Part shown: positions 60,255 to 64,000 of the stretch, one piece after another
How positions within the stretch are numbered: the first letter of the stretch is position 1
How the letters are laid out: each line of letters begins with the position of its first letter
NCBI GenBank assembly: GCA_017853555.1
Contig: JAFMJH010000008.1
Span: 1-64,000 of the forward strand
DNA: 64,000 nucleotides
Source of the DNA: Steroidobacteraceae bacterium
GTDB taxonomy: Bacteria > Pseudomonadota > Gammaproteobacteria > Steroidobacterales > Steroidobacteraceae
Reading direction: 5' to 3'
Notes under the pieces: model-generated
What the model saw: only the letters and a program-made list of their open reading frames with translations
Told to the model about the DNA's origin: nothing
Database searches by the model: none
Program-made: the position numbers and the translations under genes

Positions 60255-60964
60255 GGTCGCAGGCCTACGTGCGAACGCGAGCGGCGACCGACGCCGCGAG
60301 CGGCTTGATCGACTCGCATGCCGGACTCGTCAAACGCATCGCCTATCACCTGAAGGCACGGCTGCCGGACTCGGTCGACGTCGAAGATTTGCAGCAAGCC
60401 GGCATGCTTGCGCTGCTCGAGGCCGCGGCAAACTTCGAACGCGGTCACGGCGCCTGCTTTGCGACCTATGCCGGCATACGCATCCGCGGCGCGATGATCG
60501 ACAGTCTGCGAGCCGTCGATTGGGCGCCACGCTCCGTGCATCGCAAAGCGCGTGCCGCCGCGGCGGCCATCCAGGCCGTCGAGCGACGCACGGGGCGCGA
60601 AGCCCGCGAGGCGGAGATCGCTGCCGAGCTCGGTGTGAACCTCGGCGAATATCACCGCATCGCGCAAGACGCGCTGCAATGTCGCTTCGGCAGCCTCGAC
60701 GAATCGGACGAGCAGCACCCGGCGGATGTCGATGCCGACCCGTTGCGCGAAGTCAGCGATCAGGGTCTGCGCGCCGCGCTGACCTCGGCCATCGAATCGC
60801 TGCCCGAGCGCGAGCGCCAGGTGATGTCGATGTACTACGACGACGAACTGAATCTCAAAGAAATCGGTCTGGTACTCGGCGTCAGCGAGTCGCGCGTGTC
60901 GCAGATCCACGGCCAGGCCGTACTGCGCTTGCGCGCGCAGCTGCGCGACTGGAATCGCAGGTGA
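60251..60964 (+). CDS. fliA: RNA polymerase sigma factor FliA (sigma-28)
   Basis: The 237-residue sigma-70-family factor has region 2 (LVKRIAYHLKARLPDSVDVEDLQQAGMLALLEA and FATYAGIRIRGAMIDSLRAVDWAPRSVHR) and region 4 (LPERERQVMSMYYDDELNLKEIGLVLGVSESRVSQIHGQAVLRLR). It should read the flgM and fliC promoters found here and is held by FlgM. ATG 60251 overlaps flhG; the longer ORF from 59765 lies in flhG. Confidence 0.97.
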   Translation: MRSQAYVRTRAATDAASGLIDSHAGLVKRIAYHLKARLPDSVDVEDLQQAGMLALLEAAANFERGHGACFATYAGIRIRGAMIDSLRAVDWAPRSVHRKARAAAAAIQAVERRTGREAREAEIAAELGVNLGEYHRIAQDALQCRFGSLDESDEQHPADVDADPLREVSDQGLRAALTSAIESLPERERQVMSMYYDDELNLKEIGLVLGVSESRVSQIHGQAVLRLRAQLRDWNRR

Positions 60965-60974
60965 GGCCGCCGGC

Positions 60975-61709
60975 ATGCTGACCCTGCTCGGCTGGGGCTT
61001 GGCGGGCGCCGCGCTCGTCGTCGGGTGCCTGCTCAAAGGCGCGGCGCTGTCGAATCTGCTTTCGAGTTCAGCCTGCGTGATCGTCCTCGGCGGAACGGTG
61101 GCCGCGACGCTCGCGCAAACACCCGCGAGCACGCTGCGACGCAGCATAGGATTGACACGCTGGCTATGGCGCTCGCCGGTCGCGCCGCTGGAGGATTTCA
61201 TCGCCCGCGTCAGTACCGCGGCGCGCATCGCGCGCCGACATGGCGTGCTTGCGCTGCAGCAACTCGTGCGTGAGGAGCCGGATCGATTTCTGCGCCACGG
61301 ACTGCAGCTCGTGCTCGACGGTCTCGACCCGGTGCGCCTGCGCAAGGTGCTGGAAGCGCGCATGCAGACGATCGCCGAAGAGGATCTGGAGGCGAGCCGC
61401 GTGTTCGAGAGCATGGGCGGCTATGCGCCCACCGTGGGAATACTCGGTGCCGTGCTAGGGCTCATGGCGGTGATGCAGCAACTGGACGATCCGCAACGGC
61501 TCGGCCCCGGCATCGCCGCGGCCTTCACCGCGACGTTGTACGGCATCGGCGCCGCGAATCTCGTCTTTCTGCCGCTGGCGGGCAAATTCGAACTGCTGAT
61601 CGCGCAGCGCCTGCGCCAGCACCGCGCACTCACGGACGGCCTGGTCGCGCTCGCCGCAGGCGAAAGCGCGCAGTCGATCGGTTGGCGCATGCAGAGCGAC
61701 CCGACGTGA
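60975..61709 (+). CDS. motA: Flagellar stator protein MotA (MotC-like)
   Basis: The 244-residue stator protein has four membrane helices. The cytoplasmic loop ends with FESMGGYAPTVGILGAVLGLMAVMQQL, the MotA hallmark with conserved proline and glycines. The position after fliA matches motC in Pseudomonas, but the cheYZAB genes that normally lie between are absent. It overlaps motB by four bases. Confidence 0.93.
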   Translation: MLTLLGWGLAGAALVVGCLLKGAALSNLLSSSACVIVLGGTVAATLAQTPASTLRRSIGLTRWLWRSPVAPLEDFIARVSTAARIARRHGVLALQQLVREEPDRFLRHGLQLVLDGLDPVRLRKVLEARMQTIAEEDLEASRVFESMGGYAPTVGILGAVLGLMAVMQQLDDPQRLGPGIAAAFTATLYGIGAANLVFLPLAGKFELLIAQRLRQHRALTDGLVALAAGESAQSIGWRMQSDPT

Positions 61710-62377
61710 ACCCGACCGGCCGCGTGGGACGCGAGCGCTGGGCGATCCCGTTCGCGGATCTTTTGCTGTTGTTGCTCGCGGTGTTTGCCGTGTTGTATGC
61801 CGCATCGAGCGTCGATTCGGTCAAATATCGTGCGACGGCGAGGGCGCTTGCCCTGGCCTTCGACGGCTCCCGGACATCGTCCGCAGATCCGCGCCCGCAA
61901 CAATTGTCGAAGTTGGCCGCGGACCTCGAACGCGTGCTCGCGCCACTGTCGGCAGCGGGTCTCGTGTCGGTCCGTCGCATCGATCTCGGGCTCGAAGTGG
62001 AGATCAGCAACGATCTGATGTTCGACAGTGGTCGAGCCGAACTCGAACCTTCCGCACGGGCCGCGCTCGAAGCGCTCGCCGTACCGCTCGGCGCGATCGA
62101 CGGATTCATTCGCGTCGAGGGTCACACCGACGACGTGCCGATCGCCGTCACCCGCTATCCGAGCAATTGGGAATTGTCTGCGGCGCGCGCTTCCGCCGTC
62201 GTGCGCACTTTGACGGAGCGAGGCGTACGCCCTGAACGCCTCACCGTCGTCGCTCATGCGCAATACAAACCTCTGCAATCCAACGCCACCCCGGCGGGGC
62301 GCGATGCCAATCGGCGCGTGCTGCTCACGATCCGCCCGTTCTGCAACACCTCGGAGGAGACATGCTCGAAATATTGA
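61706..62377 (+). CDS. motB: Flagellar stator protein MotB (MotD-like)
   Basis: The 223-residue protein has a short N-terminus, one helix RWAIPFADLLLLLLAVFAVLYAASS with the proton-carrying aspartate (about residue 18), and an OmpA-like peptidoglycan-binding domain (GRAELEPSARAAL and VEGHTDDVPI). GTG 61706 overlaps the motA stop. It overlaps the next gene by 16 bases. Confidence 0.94.
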   Translation: MNPTGRVGRERWAIPFADLLLLLLAVFAVLYAASSVDSVKYRATARALALAFDGSRTSSADPRPQQLSKLAADLERVLAPLSAAGLVSVRRIDLGLEVEISNDLMFDSGRAELEPSARAALEALAVPLGAIDGFIRVEGHTDDVPIAVTRYPSNWELSAARASAVVRTLTERGVRPERLTVVAHAQYKPLQSNATPAGRDANRRVLLTIRPFCNTSEETCSKY

Positions 62378-62652
62378 ACGAACCGTCGGTACGTACCTTC
62401 GCGCCGTTCGCGCTCGCGGCACTCGGAGCGGTGGTCGGCGTCGCGTCCGTGCGCATCGTCGCATGGCTACGCCGACCGCGACCCTTTGATGCCGCACCAG
62501 CCTCGCGCGTCACGGCGCGCGACGACGACCTGCCGGCCAAGCTCGCGCGCAGCGGCGCAGACCGCGCGCAGCTGATGATGCAATGCGGGCTCGACGCCGA
62601 CGAAGCGGCACTCGTCCTGCGGCTGCATGGATCCGGGCCCACGCGCGACTGA
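62362..62652 (+). CDS. Small membrane-anchored protein, possibly DUF2802
   Basis: The 96-residue protein has one N-terminal membrane helix (FAPFALAALGAVVGVASVRIVAWL), a disordered linker and a compact C-terminus (KLARSGADRAQLMMQCGLDADEAALVLRLHG). The latter resembles the DUF2802 tail found in Pseudomonas flagellar/chemotaxis loci after motD, parA and cheW. GGAGGA lies directly upstream. Function is unknown; coupling to motB suggests a stator or polar role. Confidence 0.65.
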   Translation: MLEILNEPSVRTFAPFALAALGAVVGVASVRIVAWLRRPRPFDAAPASRVTARDDDLPAKLARSGADRAQLMMQCGLDADEAALVLRLHGSGPTRD

Positions 62653-62672
62653 GGCATTGGTATGATTCGCAC

Positions 62673-63668
62673 ATGCGAACGATCCTGGTTTCTGCGCGAC
62701 GCCTCATGCTTGCGCTCGTGGTGCTTGCGCCCGCCGCGCACGCGGCGGAATTCCCGATGCCCGAAGGAGGCGCGGCGCTATTTGGCGTGAACGAACGCGT
62801 CGTGACCCGCTATCAGGACACGCTGATCGAACTCGCGCGTCGCTACAACCTCGGCTACGAAGAATTGCTGCGCGTGAATCCGGGCATCGATCCGTGGTTG
62901 CCGGGCGAGGGCACGCAGATCTTCATTCCGGGGCAGCGCATCCTGCCACCGGGTCCGGCCGAGGGCATCGTCGTCAATTTGCCGGAACACCGTCTCTACT
63001 ATTTTCCGAAGGCCGCCAAAGGAGAGCCGCGCACGGTGCTCACGTTTCCGGTGAGCGTCGGCAAGATGGATTGGCGCACGCCGCTGGGCACGACGCGCAT
63101 CAAATCCAAAACCAAAAATCCGACCTGGTTTCCGCCCGAGTCGGTCCGACGCGAACACCGCGAGCGAGGTGATCCGTTGCCGGCGTCGGTGCCGCCGGGC
63201 AAGGACAACCCGCTGAGCTCACGTGCAATGCGCCTCGATATCGCACGCGGCTCCTATCTGATCCACGGCACCAACAACCCGGATGCGGTCGGCATGCCGG
63301 TCACGCACGGCTGCCTGCGACTGTATCCCGAAGATGTCGAGCGCCTGTTCGACGTGACGCCCGTCAACACCACGGTCCGACTCATCAACGAACCTTTGAA
63401 GCTGGCCAGCGTCGACGGCCGCATCTGGCTCGAAGTGCATCCGCCGGTCGACGATCAGGGACAACAGACCGACGCGACGCTCGAAGATTTCGAAAAGCGT
63501 CTCGATCTGTTGTTGGGAGTGAACGACGTCGCGATGGATTGGGATGCGGCGATCGCCGCGCTCAAAGAACGCAGCGGCGTGCCGGCGATGGTGGGCCTCG
63601 AACTTCATCCGGAAACGCCGCCGGGTCCTGCGGCACCTGCCGCGATCGTCGTCCCGACCGAACCTTGA
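62673..63668 (+). CDS. L,D-transpeptidase with LysM-like domain
   Basis: The 331-residue exported enzyme has a signal peptide (RRLMLALVVLAPAAHA), a LysM-like segment (DTLIELARRYNLGYEELLRVNPGIDPWLPGEGTQIFIPGQ) and a YkuD catalytic domain with YLIHGTNNPDAVGMPVTHGCLRLYPEDVERLF, including the catalytic His and Cys. It cross-links peptidoglycan or attaches lipoprotein to it, as the ErfK/YcfS group does. ATG 62673 starts the signal peptide; the ORF start at 62583 is too early. Confidence 0.92.
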   Translation: MRTILVSARRLMLALVVLAPAAHAAEFPMPEGGAALFGVNERVVTRYQDTLIELARRYNLGYEELLRVNPGIDPWLPGEGTQIFIPGQRILPPGPAEGIVVNLPEHRLYYFPKAAKGEPRTVLTFPVSVGKMDWRTPLGTTRIKSKTKNPTWFPPESVRREHRERGDPLPASVPPGKDNPLSSRAMRLDIARGSYLIHGTNNPDAVGMPVTHGCLRLYPEDVERLFDVTPVNTTVRLINEPLKLASVDGRIWLEVHPPVDDQGQQTDATLEDFEKRLDLLLGVNDVAMDWDAAIAALKERSGVPAMVGLELHPETPPGPAAPAAIVVPTEP

Positions 63669-63675
63669 GCGAGGC

Positions 63676-64000
63676 TCAGACCAGCGCGACCGAGTGACCG
63701 CCATCGACCGGCAGCGTCACGCCATTGACGTAGCTGCCCGCATCGCTTGCGAGCAGCAACGCGGGGCCGACCAATTCGTCGAGTTGGCCCGCGCGACCCG
63801 GCGGGATCTTCTTCAAATATTCTTCGCCGGCAGCGGTCGCGAAGTAGTCGCGATTCATTTCCGTGACGAACCAGCCGGGCGCGAGCGCGTTCACGCGAAT
63901 CCGGTAGCGCACGAACTCGAGCGCGAGACTGCGCGTCATGCTGACGAGCGCCGCTTTCGAAGCCGAATAGGCGGCGTAACCGGGCCCTGCGCCCAGCGCG
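63676..64000 (-). CDS. Short-chain dehydrogenase/reductase, C-terminal part (partial)
   Basis: The frame is open to the window end on the minus strand, so the N-terminal NAD(P) site lies outside. The visible part contains the catalytic YAAYSASKAAL (Tyr-x3-Lys), VNALAPGWFVTEMNRDYF and the C-terminus LLASDAGSYVNGVTLPVDGGHSVAL. It is a classical SDR; the substrate is unknown. It converges on the L,D-transpeptidase gene with seven bases between. Confidence 0.9.
   Translation of the reverse strand, partial: ALGAGPGYAAYSASKAALVSMTRSLALEFVRYRIRVNALAPGWFVTEMNRDYFATAAGEEYLKKIPPGRAGQLDELVGPALLLASDAGSYVNGVTLPVDGGHSVALV

Overview
The window is a chromosomal segment of a GC-rich gammaproteobacterium. Two things suggest this: the gene orders rpsA-ihfB and thrS-infC-rpmI-rplT-pheS-pheT-ihfA-merR, and a polar-type flagellar cluster driven by sigma-54 and FliA, resembling Pseudomonas and Xanthomonas. 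The lineage may be Nevskiales, Steroidobacterales or Xanthomonadales, but I cannot settle that by eye. Coding density is very high, ATG/TGA start-stop overlaps are common, and many starts are GTG. I saw no insertion sequence, prophage, CRISPR array or rRNA gene, and no stretch above 300 bases lacks a gene.

Bases 1-17.7 kb are housekeeping. They hold the end of rpsA, ihfB, a ComEA-like helix-hairpin-helix protein, galU, an acyl-CoA dehydrogenase, ppa, tRNA-Asn, an aminotransferase, uvrB, an orphan molybdenum hydroxylase subunit and tRNA-Val. The translation block follows: thrS, infC (apparent AUC start), rpmI, rplT, pheST, ihfA, a MerR regulator and tRNA-Pro.

Bases 17.7-29.7 kb are metabolic. 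A Tat-exported M24 peptidase homologue comes first. Next is a tightly packed set of leuC-like, leuD-like, HMG-CoA-lyase-like, class III CoA-transferase and glutaryl-CoA-dehydrogenase-like genes with an OprB-type porin. A DUF4010 membrane protein, a tandem universal stress protein and an FAD-linked oxidase end the section.

Bases 29.7-62.7 kb are one contiguous flagellar cluster: flgNMA (minus), then flgBCDEFGHIJKL, fliC-flaG-fliD-fliS, a shortened FleQ-like activator, fliEFGHIJ, a very short FliK-like gene, fliLMNOPQR, flhBA, a shrunken FlhF-like gene, flhG, fliA, motA/motB (motC/motD-like) and a small DUF2802-like gene. Near-perfect sigma-54 promoters precede flgA, flgB, fliE and fliL. FliA-type promoters precede flgM and fliC. 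This gives a three-tier scheme: FleQ with RpoN for hook-basal-body genes, then FliA (held by FlgM) for the filament.

The most unusual features are a flagellar system reduced at several control points: a 161-residue FliK without a ruler region, a 247-residue FlhF that lost recognisable GTPase motifs, a FleQ without its N-terminal receiver-like domain, and no che genes at either usual location. flgA also appears to be transcribed as a leaderless mRNA. The window ends with an L,D-transpeptidase and a partial short-chain dehydrogenase.
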